DNA from: Delphinella strobiligena
Taxonomy: Eukaryota > Ascomycota > Dothideomycetes > Dothideales > Dothioraceae
Reading direction: 5' to 3'
Length of the DNA stretch: 64,000 nucleotides
Assembly (NCBI GenBank): GCA_009982845.1
Contig: JAADKB010000009.1
Span: forward strand, 434,001 to 498,000
In this document: in pieces, positions 1-11,841 of the stretch
Layout: each line of letters begins with the position of its first letter
How positions within the stretch are numbered: position 1 is the first letter of the stretch
Notes under the pieces: model-generated
Database searches by the model: none
What the model saw: the letters and a program-made list of their open reading frames with translations, nothing else
Told to the model about the DNA's origin: nothing
Position numbers and translations under genes: made by a program

Positions 1-509
1 TCCGCTTCAGGTGGTTGTTGCCCAACGGACTAAGTCCGAGCAGAACTTACGAGTTTTTGGATCTCATTGCCGCCAGATATCTGAAATTGCTCAAGCGCCT
101 TGTCGTAACGGTCGATCATGTCGATTCGTATACGGGCCAGATCAAATACAATGTTGGAGGCAAAGGTCTTACTCATGGTTTGAAGGGTCAAGTCGAAAGA
201 CTTGTCCAAGCAATAAAAATGGCACCTATCTTGGAGACAGGCGACAAGACGAAGGCCAACGATCAGAGGCAGAAGCATGTTGGCCTCAGGCGTTTGAGCG
301 TCAAGCTACTGAATGGGAACGACCATTTGGACGTTGAGAAAAGAAATATGGTAAAGGCGAGAGACGCTTCAGTACGCGGCGTCGAAGAAGTTCAGACCGT
401 GCTACAGCCGTTAAGGGGACTTGAGGATTTGGTAAGTCTTGAGATCACTGGATCAGTGACAGATGCGTTTGTCCAGCAGCTCAGAGAGGACATGGTGATG
501 GCTAGATGA
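1..509 (+). CDS. 3' end of an F-box/LRR-like hypothetical protein (5' end outside window)
   Basis: The reading frame is open from the first bases of the window to a TGA at 507-509, so only the C-terminal ~168 residues are present. They contain a run typical of the C-terminal half of fungal F-box-type proteins: a stretch LVVTVDHVDSYTGQIKY, a GGKGL loop, a basic helix, then PLRGLEDLVSLEITGSVT and a short acidic/basic tail. No F-box is visible because the N-terminus lies upstream. Opposite-strand ORFs here are short and look like shadows. The family assignment rests on general resemblance only; coding status is moderately likely because of the protein-like composition and the natural-looking C-terminus. 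Confidence 0.5.
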   Translation, partial: RFRWLLPNGLSPSRTYEFLDLIAARYLKLLKRLVVTVDHVDSYTGQIKYNVGGKGLTHGLKGQVERLVQAIKMAPILETGDKTKANDQRQKHVGLRRLSVKLLNGNDHLDVEKRNMVKARDASVRGVEEVQTVLQPLRGLEDLVSLEITGSVTDAFVQQLREDMVMAR

Positions 510-1622
510 ACAAGCAATCTCTTGTTATCGAGGCTACAACGAAGCTCTACTGTGGCTCTCTTTCCTGCAAAGTCGAGTGTCGCTCTGTTTCAGCTGCGAT
601 CGATAATTGATTTCGTGAGCACGTGGAGGACGCTAGCGACCGTCTATATATTGTCAAGCCATGGAAACGTACTAGCTAGGGTTCAGCTTAAGAAAGCTAC
701 CTCACCCTGCGCGTCGGATACGACCGCGTAGGATCGATAAGCGGTTACAAATAAGGCCACGTCTTCCCTCCGTCGTCTCCACCCTCTTCCTGATTGTGAA
801 CATGATCATTCAGTTCTTATTGATCGAAGAGCGTCTCCGTCGTGTCTATCAAGAGGTATCCGAAGCACGAAAGGACCAAATCTGGTACTCGTATGGTCTG
901 TCTATCGCAGGCGCTGATTGATGAATCGCAATCAAAGATACTTATTAGCTACTTCATCGAGTATCCAAGTACCTCAAGCGGGACGCCTCTACCACTCTGC
1001 CAGATGCGATGACTGAATTGCAACTAGACAGGACGGATGCGATAGCTGAAACATCGGAGTCCCTGACCGCACTTTCAGTATCGCCGTGCTCAGAATGACC
1101 CACGATTGAAGAATGATATTAGCAAGGGTAAGTTGCATGGTTGCGGGTAGGTAAGCTTCCTGACCGGTTCAAGGTGGGGCTGGTCACACCTCAGTTCTGG
1201 GAGTCGTAACCTCGATGAATTTCACCGTCGGGCAGACATCCTGCCAGGCGATTGAGATAAGACTAGAATACTTCCACACTCTGGTATTGATATTCGACAT
1301 TCTTCTTCTACAAAAGCTGGTCGACGTCGTGGCCTTCTTTGTCGAAGGATTGTTAGCAAAAGTCACTTGTTCACCATCCTATTTGGGAGCTAGCTGTGGA
1401 GGATTCGTCGCCATCGATATCACCGCAGCGTCCGCCGGATATCTTCCTTCCGACTGACCAAGCAATCCCTGTTGAGCTCATGCATGAGCGGATAGGATCG
1501 CCCTGTACTATTCTACCTCGCCGTCGATACAAGATAAATTGGTCCTTGGACATCAAGCACTGTTAGCCCATTCTCAGAGCTCTAGCACCGTAGTTTGCAC
1601 CCACTCTCGCGCAAGAGTAATC
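510..1622. other. Intergenic stretch, no supported gene
   Basis: About 1.1 kb between the F-box-like gene and the transcription-factor-like gene. ORFs are short (under 85 codons) and overlap on both strands without recognisable motifs. I see no zinc-cluster exon here that could belong to the downstream gene, no clear repeat and no RNA gene. Confidence 0.5.
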
Positions 1623-3400
1623 ATGGACTGCGATCACTCATCAGAGTTTCTGTTTGTGACATACACCGAACAGCCGGAAAAGGCTTCCAAACGAACACTC
1701 AGAGCAGTTCGAAAGCATGTGATGGACGATTATTTTCGAAGGCAAAAGGGAAAGGATGCTAAAAAGCATCATACCACCGCCGGAGTAGATCGCATGTTAC
1801 AGGCCAAGGGCGGTTCTGGAAGAAGCTCGACCGCATCTTCGATACACTCCACAGAGCCGTGCTCACAACAGTACAGTCCTCCAAACCTTCCAGAGAGCTA
1901 CACATCTTGCCCAAGCGAAGTAATCGACAGACAATGGTATGCATCCCACGAATCTAGTCCTCTAAGCCTTAGTCTCAGCCCACAGCGGGTAGACCCTTTC
2001 GACGTGTTACCATTGTCAGGCACCATTGATCAAGATGAGCTCATCCGCTGGATCTCATATCGAGACGATACTATGAATTGGGAACTGGCTGTTCCTTGGC
2101 TGTATATCTATGACAGCATCTACTCCAAAGCTCTTTGGAATGCTTCGATGGATAACAGAGGACTTTTCCATATTATGCTAAGCATCGGTCAATCACGGCG
2201 AGCAATTGTCAGAAAACAACACGACATCTCGACGTCGCTCTACCACCACGGGCAAGCCCTTCAATGTCTCCGTCAACGTATGGCAGGTACGTAACTCTGT
2301 TACGACACCCATCCCTCACTTGAAATGAGCTGAGTGTCGTTAGCCCAGGACTACAGTGGTGCGACTCTTATGCTGGTGTGCTGCCTCGCGCGAATTAACC
2401 TTCAGGACGAGGACCCTACTCCTGCAATATATCACATGAAAGCAGTCCAACAGTTTGTGGGACCCAATTTTCTTGGCCTGAACGATGTTCAATGGCGTGC
2501 CATTGTCTGGACGGATCTTCGCCTTGCCTCCACCCTGCTTCGAGACCCTTTTCTACCCTACAACTCACGCCGAAGAGACCGTCAGGGCTACATTCGGCCT
2601 GAATTGCAGAAGCAGATCCAATCGCGAACCGCACTGACAATGGATGTAGTTCCAAAATTCATGCCAGATGAAACGATACAGTTGTTCGAAGGCCTTCACC
2701 TAGAAAGTGCGGCTTACACGACTGAATTCTTCAGACATGATACGCAGTGGCCGATGCAAGATGTTCCCTACCATGTCGTCTACCGCCTCTGTCTGCTTCT
2801 CTCTGAAGGCACAAGATATTCTCTTACAGCACCCCAAGCAGTGCTACTGGCCATGCAGGCTTATGCCTGGACTTGCGTTCCTGGTAAATGTGGATCCTTG
2901 CGCTACTGAAGTAGTAGGCTAACACTAAATCAGAGTACATACCCGAACAAGCCATGGTGAGGGTGTGCTACATAGCCTTTATGAAACGCGTCTCTGAGCA
3001 AGCACTGAACCGCCTTCACGAGGGGCTCTACAAGACGGAAGGACTGATCCGATGGTGGAGAGACGAAAATGATTCGAACTTGGAGAGTCTCCTATGGGTG
3101 CTTTTCGTTGCTTGGGGTATTGCGAGAATGACATGTACGAACCAGTACAACGTCTGCATGCCTGAACATCATGCCAAGCGATGGTTCTTGGAACGACTGC
3201 ACCAGGTGCGGCTGGAGCTTGGGCTGGTAAGTAAGGAGGAGTTTGAAACGGTGATGAAGAAGTTCCCTTGGGTGGATCACTTCTGCGCCGAGAGTTGCGA
3301 AGATGCATGGGAACAAATGTGTTTCGATGAAGCACAACCCGATGCGGAGGCATTCGAGCAGTTCTGCAACGTTTCTTTTGATGGACAAAGTCTTGTCTGA
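1623..3400 (+). CDS. Fungal-specific transcription-factor-domain protein (Fungal_trans_2/DUF3468 type), no zinc cluster
   Basis: Three exons, 1623-2286, 2344-2883 and 2934-3400, give 556 residues. Introns are GTACGT...TTAG (57 bp) and GTAAAT...CAG (50 bp), and both joins keep frame. The N-terminus carries the FLFVTYTEQPEKAS / AVRKHVM signature common in this family, followed by a Ser-rich linker and a long helical domain with PWLYIYDSIYSKALW and a WRAIVWTDLRLAS motif. These are features of the C-terminal regulatory domain of Zn2Cys6 regulators, but no CX2CX6C cluster precedes it, as in many family members. DNA binding is therefore doubtful; it may act as a cofactor. Start chosen at the first ATG in front of the conserved N-terminal signature. 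No target or pathway can be inferred from neighbours. Confidence 0.8.
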
Positions 3401-4851
3401 TGAGTCTGAGAAGCATCTGGCTAACGAATTTCGATTGGGGAGTGGTGTCATCACAGTCTCGCAGACGAACAACAAATTACAGCGGGCGCTATGATTCGGC
3501 AAGTGTACTCGAGCTATGCCAGCTACCTAGTCACGAGTATTAATGGTGTTCCACTAATCAAGGCTGTCGCGGACCGGTCAGTGGCTCAACTAAGCAAAAG
3601 AGCCCTCGATGATCAGCCGCTTATGCACCTCTCGACCGCTTAAGCGTGTCGACCCAGAATCTGTCACATCACACCACAGATAAGAGAAATGGAAAAAGCA
3701 TATGAGATTGTGAAGCAATTCTTCTCGATTGCTACGAGTATAGGACCATCGCTAACGTAACACAGCTACCAAAGCGGTAGGCTGTGTATCATCCTATGTC
3801 CCTGCTGGCTGCAGTCGGAAGCTCTTTTGCGTACACATCGACGGTCCATCATCGAGTGCCTCCAGAGGTTCCTCAAACACATTACTACTGGCCTTCTTGT
3901 ACTTCTTGATTTTATATCCCATGGAGCATATGAGGAGAGAAGAACTTACGTCTCGTAGCACATTAGACACAAGGAAGATCAAGGCGCAGCTTACCAAGCT
4001 GTCCAGACTCAGATAGAGGACAGAAGCTCTCCAGAGCTCTCGCATTATGTTTCGAAGAAGGCATGCTCAAGAGGCTAGGACCACAAGCACGAAATGGAGA
4101 TGGCTTCCCATCTCGGTATCTCCATGAAGCGCAAATCTACCTGCAGCTTCTGTTTGGTTCAGGTACCAGTGCCTGAGCACCCTTCAAGGGTGAACACCAT
4201 GAAGGATCTAGGTTGTCAACCTTGTTTAGAGCTCATTTTAGCCAAGAGAAGTCAATTAAGAGATACAGGCTATCAATACTCGCCTGCTTGCAGCTCAGTC
4301 TGCTTGTGCATTCCCAACCTCCTCTCCTGACAACTGGGATGCTCTGCCATTGCGTGTATTTCAACATGCGCAGACGGCCAGCCAAGAGCATCGAGGATGG
4401 AGAAAGTCATGGCAGAGGCTAAGTCACTCAGATCGGCGACCTGACATGATTCGACCTTGTCAAATCTCGACACGAATGAAGAGTGGTCAAGCAAAGAGGG
4501 CAAGAAGTAATGCTTGAGAACAGCACTATCGGTACTCAAAAACAGAGCTACAGAGCCAGTCGAAAATCAGCACATCGTCGCTGATCCTATCGCTGGCATC
4601 CACACAGGTCTCCTTACTTTTCCCAGAATATTGGCAGGCCGTCCAGCGCTCCCACATTGACCAGACAAACAAGAGTGAGATAAGGCACAAGAGCAAGAAA
4701 ATTCGGGACATATAAGAAAGACCTCAATTCAGCCGAGCGTCAAGTAAGCACCGCAAGATGGAGGCAACGGTCCGGTATCTGCTACTAATAGGCCCAAGTG
4801 TACGAAGAACCAAGCAAGGCCCAATCCAGGACGCTTCCAGAATCCAGTCAC
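3401..4851. other. Gene-poor region with broken ORFs, possibly decayed gene(s)
   Basis: No intact gene can be built. On the minus strand, 4711-4526 begins with a hydrophobic, signal-like segment and runs directly into another minus ORF (4539-4273) in a different frame; the second contains a natural-looking stretch ending ALGWPSAHVEIHA. The frames meet at a T5 run near 4534, with no intron signal between them, as in a frameshifted pseudogene. A third minus ORF (4045-3794) is hydrophobic then charged. On the plus strand, frame 4021-4177 also looks protein-like. I cannot decide which, if any, is expressed. Confidence 0.3.
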
Positions 4852-5436
4852 CTAACTATTCTCTGCTTCCAGAACTCGGACTCCTTCGCTTCTAGAACCC
4901 GATCTCCCCTTCTCTAGGGTTCCCCTGAAACCCAGACCGACCACGCCAAGTCGGCGGATCAATTCATTTCCATGATCCAATATCAGCAATATCGACATCC
5001 AAGCTCTAGACCAGCAAAGCGAATACAATTCACATAAGAGAACCACACTACTGCTTATAGATTTTCCAGGGGGAGAAAATAAAGACAGAGAAACGCGCGC
5101 GGAGATGTATAGATACGATATAAACAAGGCAACATTCCACTGTCTATGCCATTGTCCTTGACGCGGTTGGAAAAGCCTTAGGATCGCACTGCATATGCTC
5201 GGGACTGGGAAATCTGCTTTATCCTTAAGTGTTTTGCTTTTTGGGTCTGCCTGTTTTTGCCATGTTCTTCCTGCACCGTTGCTATAGATCATGTTTCGTC
5301 GTATGCGTTCGACAAGTCGGATTCCGCGGGCGGTCGTGACGCTTTTACGTACTGAAGATGCCCGTCCGTGGAGCTGGTCTAGTCGTACATATGCATCAAA
5401 AGTAGTGGTGGGAGCAAAGGCAATGCTGGCTGCCAT
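4852..5436 (-). CDS. Hypothetical protein, weakly supported
   Basis: A 194-codon ORF from an ATG at 5436. The first ~105 residues (Ala/Thr start, several Arg/Lys-rich helices, a KSKTLKDKADFP stretch) look like a real small fungal protein; the remainder is Ser/Leu-rich and less convincing, so the true end may be earlier or spliced. I recognise no domain, no signal peptide and no family. It lies alone in a gene-poor region. It could be spurious. Confidence 0.3.
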   Translation of the reverse strand: MAASIAFAPTTTFDAYVRLDQLHGRASSVRKSVTTARGIRLVERIRRNMIYSNGAGRTWQKQADPKSKTLKDKADFPVPSICSAILRLFQPRQGQWHRQWNVALFISYLYISARVSLSLFSPPGKSISSSVVLLCELYSLCWSRAWMSILLILDHGNELIRRLGVVGLGFRGTLEKGRSGSRSEGVRVLEAENS

Positions 5437-7378
5437 ATCGTAAGGTAGCTATGTACTCGTAGTGGAAGCTCGAAAGCTGTGGTTTATCGTCTTTGCTCCT
5501 TGTTCTCCTTCTACGTCCAGGTTGGAACGCCTGATTCGCTCTTGATGTGTTGGAGTCAATGACGACTGAGTTGGTAGGAGAACATGGGAAATGTATGCTT
5601 TGAGGTTGCAACTATTGCATCGTGCCTGAGTCAACGGTGGATATATTGCAGTATATCTTTATTGCTACGTGCTCGTCTTATCTGAAGTGATATCTCAGAA
5701 GCACTTTCAATGAGGACCAAAGTGCCAGAATGTCATAGAAGATGCTCAGAGTTACCGTGGGCGAAAGAGCTGATCTTTGACAAAACCTGAGAACCGACTC
5801 CACCTTAATAAAACCGTACATTGAGAATTAGACTTCTTGGCGCGGCCCATTGCTGTTCTTCGCCGATTTTACATGAGCGAGGCAGAAGTCCACGGAATGG
5901 AAGAGCCCAAGGCCGTGGCTCTGTCCTCTGATAAACGTGCATGCTCAAGTGTAACGTGCAATAGCGGTGTAGGGTGGTTAAACGACATAGAGAAAGTTAG
6001 ATATTGAAGGTCAGCAATTGGAGACAGGGGGCTAGACTACATGAGGCTGAAGCTTGATAGACCCCTGTCCGCAACGCCTTAGCACGTGTTTAATACACGA
6101 GCGCCTACTGCAACTCGCCTTGCACCTCTGTCTCTTGTTCACGGAGTCCTTCGGTACGATATAGAGCGTGTCATGTATGGCGAATATACGGTCATAGCGA
6201 GATGGAAACAAGATGAGAAGACAGAAAGTTCGGGTGCCATGAGGTCACAGGCTGCGGCATCCCCGCATGGCAAGCAAGCTTTTCGGGCTTGCGACAAGGC
6301 ACACGCAAGACCAGTGACCTCGAGACTCGAGCAGATCGGGAGGCTCAGCAACGTCAAGTGACGGATTTCTACCAGGATATAGGTCAAGGATAAAAAGCAT
6401 AACAGGCTGGATTGGCAAAAGGCTCTCCCTACTCCAGATTGTAGGCAAAAGGAGAGGTTGTGAATGGTCTGCTGTCTCGGAAGTGGACGTTTTGATTGCT
6501 TTAATTAGTTTAGTTACCACCGTGTGCCACGGTGCTAATCAGAAAGGAGGAATATGCTGCCGGGCCAGCCAGGAACATGTAAGAAGAAGCGGGTTTGGTG
6601 GCAGATTGCCGGGTCTGTGGGCGGACAAACTAACGGCGAACAGGGCTGGCCAAGAGTAGAACGCGTAGCGGCCATGTAACGGGTCTCCACGCTTGTCTTT
6701 GATTTTGTGTTGTCCGTCCAGAATTTTCTGACCAATTCTGGTAGAGTAGAGTGTCATGGGAGATAGCGGCAGGGTGGAGAGTTGGTTTACGTATCTGGGT
6801 AGATAGATGTGCACGCATTCTCGTGGGTAGCAGGATGCAATGGCATACGTGATTCGCCTGGATAGTGAGGTGGCTTGGTTCAGGTTGCGTCGTGCATGCA
6901 GACCCTGCTTTGTCGTGGTGCCCCGTGTTGATTTGGTAGGAAAGTCAAAGTGACAAAAACAGCCGTCGCATGTTTGGGCGACAGTCAGACAATTTGATTG
7001 TTTTCTAGAAAGTCAAGTCATCGATCTTCACTATAAGGCTTAATTGAAATCGATTCATCAAGAGTCTGGTACCTTAATATCGCAATTGGTATAGTCGGAA
7101 GGCGCACAGGGTGCCGTTTGTCTGTGTTCGCTCGCCGCAGCCCTTCCCCTTTTGACGCTTGTTGTTAAGTTGTACAACACCTTCCATCAACTACAACGAC
7201 GAGCCTCGGACATTGCAAAACCAGGTTTCGACAGTACACCATTGCCTCGCGCAAACAATTCAAGCAAGCACAGCAATATAACTGCCTACGATCTGTCGGC
7301 CGACGCTCTGCTCTCTTCATATCGCTTCAGCCAAGACCAACGCGCAATCAAATCTAGACGCCAACACACCTTGCAGGC
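5437..7378. other. Intergenic stretch; 5' leader of the KNR4-like gene at its right end
   Basis: Nearly 2 kb without a supportable gene. ORFs are short and overlap on both strands with no motif. The last ~200 bp before 7379 are rich in CAA/ACA-type pyrimidine-poor tracts typical of a fungal 5' untranslated leader and probably belong to the downstream Knr4/Smi1 gene. Confidence 0.45.
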
Positions 7379-9012
7379 ATGGCCAATACGTGAGTGTCAA
7401 GGCTGCTGCTACAAGTGATGGTATTCATGAATCATGCTTACGCTGTCATATCAGCATCGCTTCAGGATGGCGCTCATTCTGGCATACCATGACGTCCAAC
7501 GACCGCCATGCCACACCCGACCAACCCTACAGCACGGGCGCCCACACTCCTCTATCCCAGAGCCGTCACGCCCCTCTCACTTCTGTCACAACTGCCACCG
7601 AATCAAGAATAGACCTCAACACGTCTTACTCGCACGATGATGCCCAACAAGGCTTCATGCCTGCAACAAGCGGAAGCGGCACGCAATCTCCCAACTCTCC
7701 ATATGCGCCAGGTGCCCGATCGGCAATGCAGCGTCAGTCAAGTTCATCAAACATCGACACGACGGGCAACAGTGAAATCCAAATGCAAAGCTTCAATGAC
7801 GGTCTGCCTCCACCACCACCCGTCAGTCACTCTTGGAGACGCATTGAGACGTGGGCCGAGCACAACTACGAAGAAGTCGGTGAGAACCTTTGTGAAGGTT
7901 GCACCCAGAACGATGTCAACGAGCTCGAACACGAACTGGATTGCACCCTGCCCATGGAAGTCCGCGAGAGCATCATGATCCACGATGGACAAGAACGTGG
8001 TGGCAGACCTACCGGTATCCTCTTCGGCTGCATGTTGCTCGACTGTGAGGAAATTGTTCAAGAATGGCGGCAGTGGGCCCGCATCAACGACGAATACCTT
8101 CGTCAACAGGGCGCCTATATTCCACCTCAGGCGCCAGTGAAGGCCTTCGCCGGTGCATCTGCCTCAGCTTCAACTCCGCCTCCCGCTCAAGCCGGCTCTG
8201 GCTGGCGATCCGAATTGCAGAACAAACAAGACTCGCAGCCTCCAAACGCTGTGCAAAAGGCCTACGTTCACCCGGCATGGATTCCATTGGCTCGCGATTG
8301 GGGTGGAAACAACATTGCCGTTGACCTCGCCCCCGGTCCTGCCGGGAAATGGGGTCAGGTCATCTTGATGGGCCGTGATTATGACTGCAAATACGTCATT
8401 GCTCGCTCCTGGGCTGCTTTCCTTGCCTCGGTTGCCGATGACTTGAGCACCGACAAGTGGTACATCGAGGAAGAAACTCAGGAATTGAAGCTCAGAGAGT
8501 TCAAGAACCAGAACGTCGAGCCAAAATATATGGACATCCTCCGTTGGCGCTGCGATCAGAAATATGGAAGAAAAGTCGTCAAGGGTCAGGGCCCCAGACC
8601 GAAATCCCAGCTGAGACTCAGCAAGGTGCCAAGCGAGTACACCAGCTTGAACGGCTTCTCTCCATATGCCTCGGGCTCCCCTACCAAGGACGCCAGAAAC
8701 AGCGACGAGAGGGGTCGCAGCCCCAACAGATACAGCAACGGCAAAGCTCCAGTCACCACCTCCCCGAGGGCCCACATCAGCTCGCCGCTGTCCAGAGTCA
8801 CCGAAGAGGCTGCCACGCCCATTTCTCTGAAGCCAATCGTTGATGACGACAAATCCGCAAACTTGATGTCCCTCGACTCTCCGCTTCCAAAGACCACCAC
8901 TGTTGAAAATGTCGTGGACGATGATGACGTGAGCACCAACAAACTGCTCGACGACGAAAAGGCCGCCGAAGCCGGTGCTGTTGATGGTGAGATGAAGACA
9001 ATTGAGATATAA
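7379..9012 (+). CDS. KNR4: Cell-wall assembly regulator Knr4/Smi1 homologue
   Basis: Exon 1 is only 11 nt (7379-7389, Met-Ala-Asn plus two bases), followed by a GTGAGT...CAG intron and exon 2 at 7455-9012, giving 522 residues starting MANTIASGWRSFWHTMTSNDR. The SMI1/KNR4 domain spans roughly residues 135-345, with EHNYEEVGENLCEGC near its start, GILFGCMLLDCEEIVQEW in the middle and HPAWIPLARDWGGNNIAVDL then GPAGKWGQVI towards the end. The C-terminal third is disordered and Ser/Pro-rich. Yeast Knr4/Smi1 links beta-glucan synthesis and the cell-wall integrity MAP kinase pathway (Slt2/Bck2); it is a hub protein without known enzymatic activity. The WRSFWHTMTSNDRH start is conserved in filamentous fungi and supports the short first exon. 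Single-copy housekeeping gene; no local partner. Confidence 0.92.
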
Positions 9013-9552
9013 TCAACGCATGGGAGAGACATTACACTTCACGATACTAGGGGGGAGAGAACAAAGGAGCACCGAGTGAGCCAGCAAGCAGGCAAGCAAA
9101 AGAAGAGAAGAGCAAAGCAGCTAGCTTGGCGGGCGAAGAATATACTGGAAAAGAAGGATGGGCCACAGCACCCAGACGGCGGGGCGTTACAAGGCGCTTT
9201 CCTGGCCAAGCCCGGCCGACAGAACGAGACACGATGGTACCGTCACCATTTGCAGGCAATCAGACAGGTGCACATTGTTGTTGTTATTGTCGTCGTCCAT
9301 GTCACTTTTGCTCGGGTCACGGACTGTAACTTCCAATTTTTTTTTTTGGACTTGTCTTACTTCTTACCTCTTTTGGCTTACTTGGCTTGATTGCTTTTAT
9401 TACCTTACCTTACGCTTTTTGTTTCCGCCCGCGTGATAGCGTTTTTCTGGGAACTGAACGGGGAGAGGAAAGGATTCTGGCTAGGTACTCTACCGCCAAT
9501 TGTTATTGATTAACATTCCTCTGTGCTTTTTTTCTTCCGGTACCTATCCTGA

Positions 9553-9606
9553 CTGACCGACCTACCTTACCTACCTTACCTACCTTACCTTACCTTACCT
9601 ACCTTA
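9553..9606. repeat. ACCT/ACCTT low-complexity tract
   Basis: Interspersed TACCTTACC and CTACCTTACC units repeated about eight times with variable spacing. Related short copies occur near 18318-18340, 18650-18662 and 59395-59412. Confidence 0.75.
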
Positions 9607-9765
9607 TGGCAGAAAACATAATTTTAACTTTTACATATTATTGTTTTTTTGGAGTCTTGTTTGTGCATTTCTTTTTTTTTTCTGGTTCGCGATGAGGGAG
9701 TATGGAAGGATTTGAGCTTTTTGCTTTTGCGGAGTTGGTGTTGAAGTTGGTGGAGTTGACGTTGA

Positions 9766-9801
9766 TGTTGGTGTTGGTGTTGGTGTTGGTGTTGGTGTTC
9801 T
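9766..9801. repeat. GTTGGT hexanucleotide microsatellite
   Basis: About five to six near-perfect GTTGGT copies preceded by degenerate GTTGAAGTTGGTGGAGTTG units; non-coding, downstream of both flanking genes. Confidence 0.75.
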
Positions 9802-10069
9802 GAATACTGTCTTTGGAAGTGGTCGGTGAGATTGAGAGTGCGGTTGCTCGATGTATGTAAGGTAGCCATTTAGTTTCCCGATTTCCAGACTGACTGGGAT
9901 ATGATCGTCTGTCTCGCGTCGTTGTATCTGATTCTTGAGGTTTGAGGTTTCAGGCGAGGGTGCTCGGGACACGAGACTACATCTATACTTCATGCTCACG
10001 CTCATGCTCATGCTCGCGCTCGCTCACCGACGACAGAGAAACTCATGTACATCTAGCCACCTCACCAAC

Positions 10070-11154
10070 CTACCAATACGCCCTCACAGCTTCATCCACG
10101 TAATCCAAGACTCTACGCGCAACAGCCTCATTATGTCCTTCGCTCATCAGCACTTCGTCATATCATACCCGTGACGCAAAACTCACTGATGCAAAAACCA
10201 TGAGGGATCCCGCTCTCATCAATCTCCATGCATGGTCTACCCTCCTCACCCACATGTCCTTTCGCCGCTCTCGCCGCGATCAACTCATCCCTCGTTTCAT
10301 CAGCAACCCAATGGTCGTCGGTGCCGAAGAGGAAGAAAAGTTTAGTTCCCTCGGACGATTCGGCATCGGTCACGACGCCCCAGATCTCATCATCCCATTT
10401 GTCGGTCGTGATGGTGCGCATTTCGTCCTGGGCTAGATGAAGCGCTTGTCGCACGCCGGATTTAGACTGTAAGAACGCTGTAGTTACGCTCGCGGAGTCG
10501 GGAGGCATGGCCGTGGCTAGAGAGACTAGTTTTTGCAGCGTTGTGGTTGGCCACCAGGAGAAGAAGGTATTGACTAGTATGTTTGATAGGAATGGCAGAT
10601 AGGGGATTTTGAAGAGGAGCTGGGGGACACCTATTCAGCGATGACGGCGGTGGAGAAGAAGACACGCGACGCACGCTTATACGTTTGCCGCTTAGGGATT
10701 TGGCTATGTGGGTTATGGTGGGGAAGAGACAGATGCCGCTGATGAGTTTGAGGGTGTTGTTGTCGTGATGGGATTTTTGCCGACGAAGCACTTCGAGGAG
10801 GATGTAGGAGCCTACGGAGTGGCCTAGCAGGATCGCTCGTGTTGGGTTTGTTGTGCTGGCTTTGCTGGGGACTTGTCGAGTGAGTGTTTGGTCGATATAC
10901 TGGATCTGGTGCTCCAAGTCGAAGGGTTTGTCATGCTTCGTCTCTCCGGCGATGTCGAAGCCTGCTAGACTGGTTCCGAATACGTGGATCGAGTGGTCTT
11001 TATACTTTGAGCGGAGCGAGTCATAGCATAGTGTGAGGAAGGTTTGGTAGTAGCCTATTAAGCCTGGGTTTCCTGTAATGAAGAAGACTAGTAGCTTCTT
11101 CTCCGAGACCTCATTGTATTTCAGATCTATCTCATCTTGTGGTGTGAAAGACAT
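10070..11154 (-). CDS. Lipid droplet-associated hydrolase (LDAH/DUF2305 family)
   Basis: Alpha/beta hydrolase acting on lipid droplets. Exon 1 is 11154-10683; a GTATAA...TAG intron (10682-10631) joins cleanly to exon 2, restoring the family sequence SGKR-VPQLLFKIPYLPFLSN. The protein shows FFITGNPGLIGYY near the start (oxyanion region), the nucleophile elbow GHSVGSY around residue 118, LFGTDDHWV (acid region) and the catalytic-His motif GIPHGFC near the end. The ORF stops 9 codons after HGFCI at 10158, but the sequence immediately beyond encodes, in another frame, SEGHNEAVARRVLDYVDEA, a typical family C-terminus ending at a TAG at 10072-10070. A GTGAGT donor at 10186 and an AAG acceptor at 10153 would join them through a 34-nt intron (332 residues in total). 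Otherwise the protein is 314 residues with stop at 10158. Divergent from EPL1. Confidence 0.85.
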
Positions 11155-11841
11155 GACGTCGATGGAGTGGTATACTCTTGCTGAGGACTAAAGCCACACC
11201 TAATGCACGGCAACGCGAGAGGTCGTTCGCTTGTGCGGCTTCTTGCCTCGTTGGGACTAGTATTCACTTGGCAGTCGGGGGTAATCAGGCATAGAGCGAC
11301 CGCAACTCGTTCATATGCCAGTGAATTCAAGCTATTATTGCCCTCGAGAATCAAGTACCTCTAGCATGTTAGACATGAGAAGCAAGTGACGAGTAGAATA
11401 TCTAAATACCAATATTGTTGCGATGTCTTTTTCTTATCGCGTCATAATCTGGAGGCTGAATTTTTGGAAACGCTTGGAAAGGCTGCATCGCTCTCCTTTT
11501 TTCATTTCTCCACGCTCAAATCGCCTCACGCCCGACCAAGCCCGACAGACGCGACAACAACACGCCTTCACAACATCATATCATCTAAATAATCTGCAGA
11601 GTCATCGATTTCCATCAAACCAGACCCGGAAAATATAATTGCTGCCATCGTCGGTCATTATTGACACCGTCTTGGCGCTTTTATCGCGACTGCAAAGCAG
11701 CGTGCGGCGAAGGCCAGCTTTGCGACCGGCGGGGATTCTTCGGCTTGCAGATTTTTCAGGACTGCATAACACCTGCATAAGGCATATTCACATGCGACCG
11801 TCGCATGAAGGTCGCATAACTCACCATTTGGCAAGGTCTAC
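11155..11841. promoter_or_regulatory. Shared upstream region of LDAH and EPL1
   Basis: A 687-bp divergent region between two start codons. It must contain both promoters and leaders. The part nearest EPL1 (from about 11480) carries CT-rich and CAACA-rich leader-like sequence. I see no unambiguous TATA box and no gene. Confidence 0.5.

Larger units (their letters stand above)
9013..10069. other. Convergent 3' intergenic region with simple repeats
   Basis: Lies between the 3' ends of KNR4 and the lipid-droplet hydrolase. It holds a T9 run near 9340, an ACCTTACC-type tract (about 9553-9606) and a GTTGGT repeat (about 9766-9800). No gene is supported; ORFs here arise from the repeats. Confidence 0.5.

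Noticed and set aside
30..278. Minus-strand 82-codon ORF at the left edge
   Set aside because: The plus-strand frame across the same bases is open from the window edge to 509 and reads like an F-box-type C-terminus.
1..7378. RIP-mutated transposon as the reason for the gene-poor left arm
   Set aside because: No transposase, reverse transcriptase or long repeat was recognisable and base composition does not look strongly AT-shifted by eye; a dinucleotide RIP index would be needed.
8170..8775. 201-codon minus-strand ORF opposite KNR4
   Set aside because: Shadow of the KNR4 coding frame with low-complexity Gly/Ala/Val composition.
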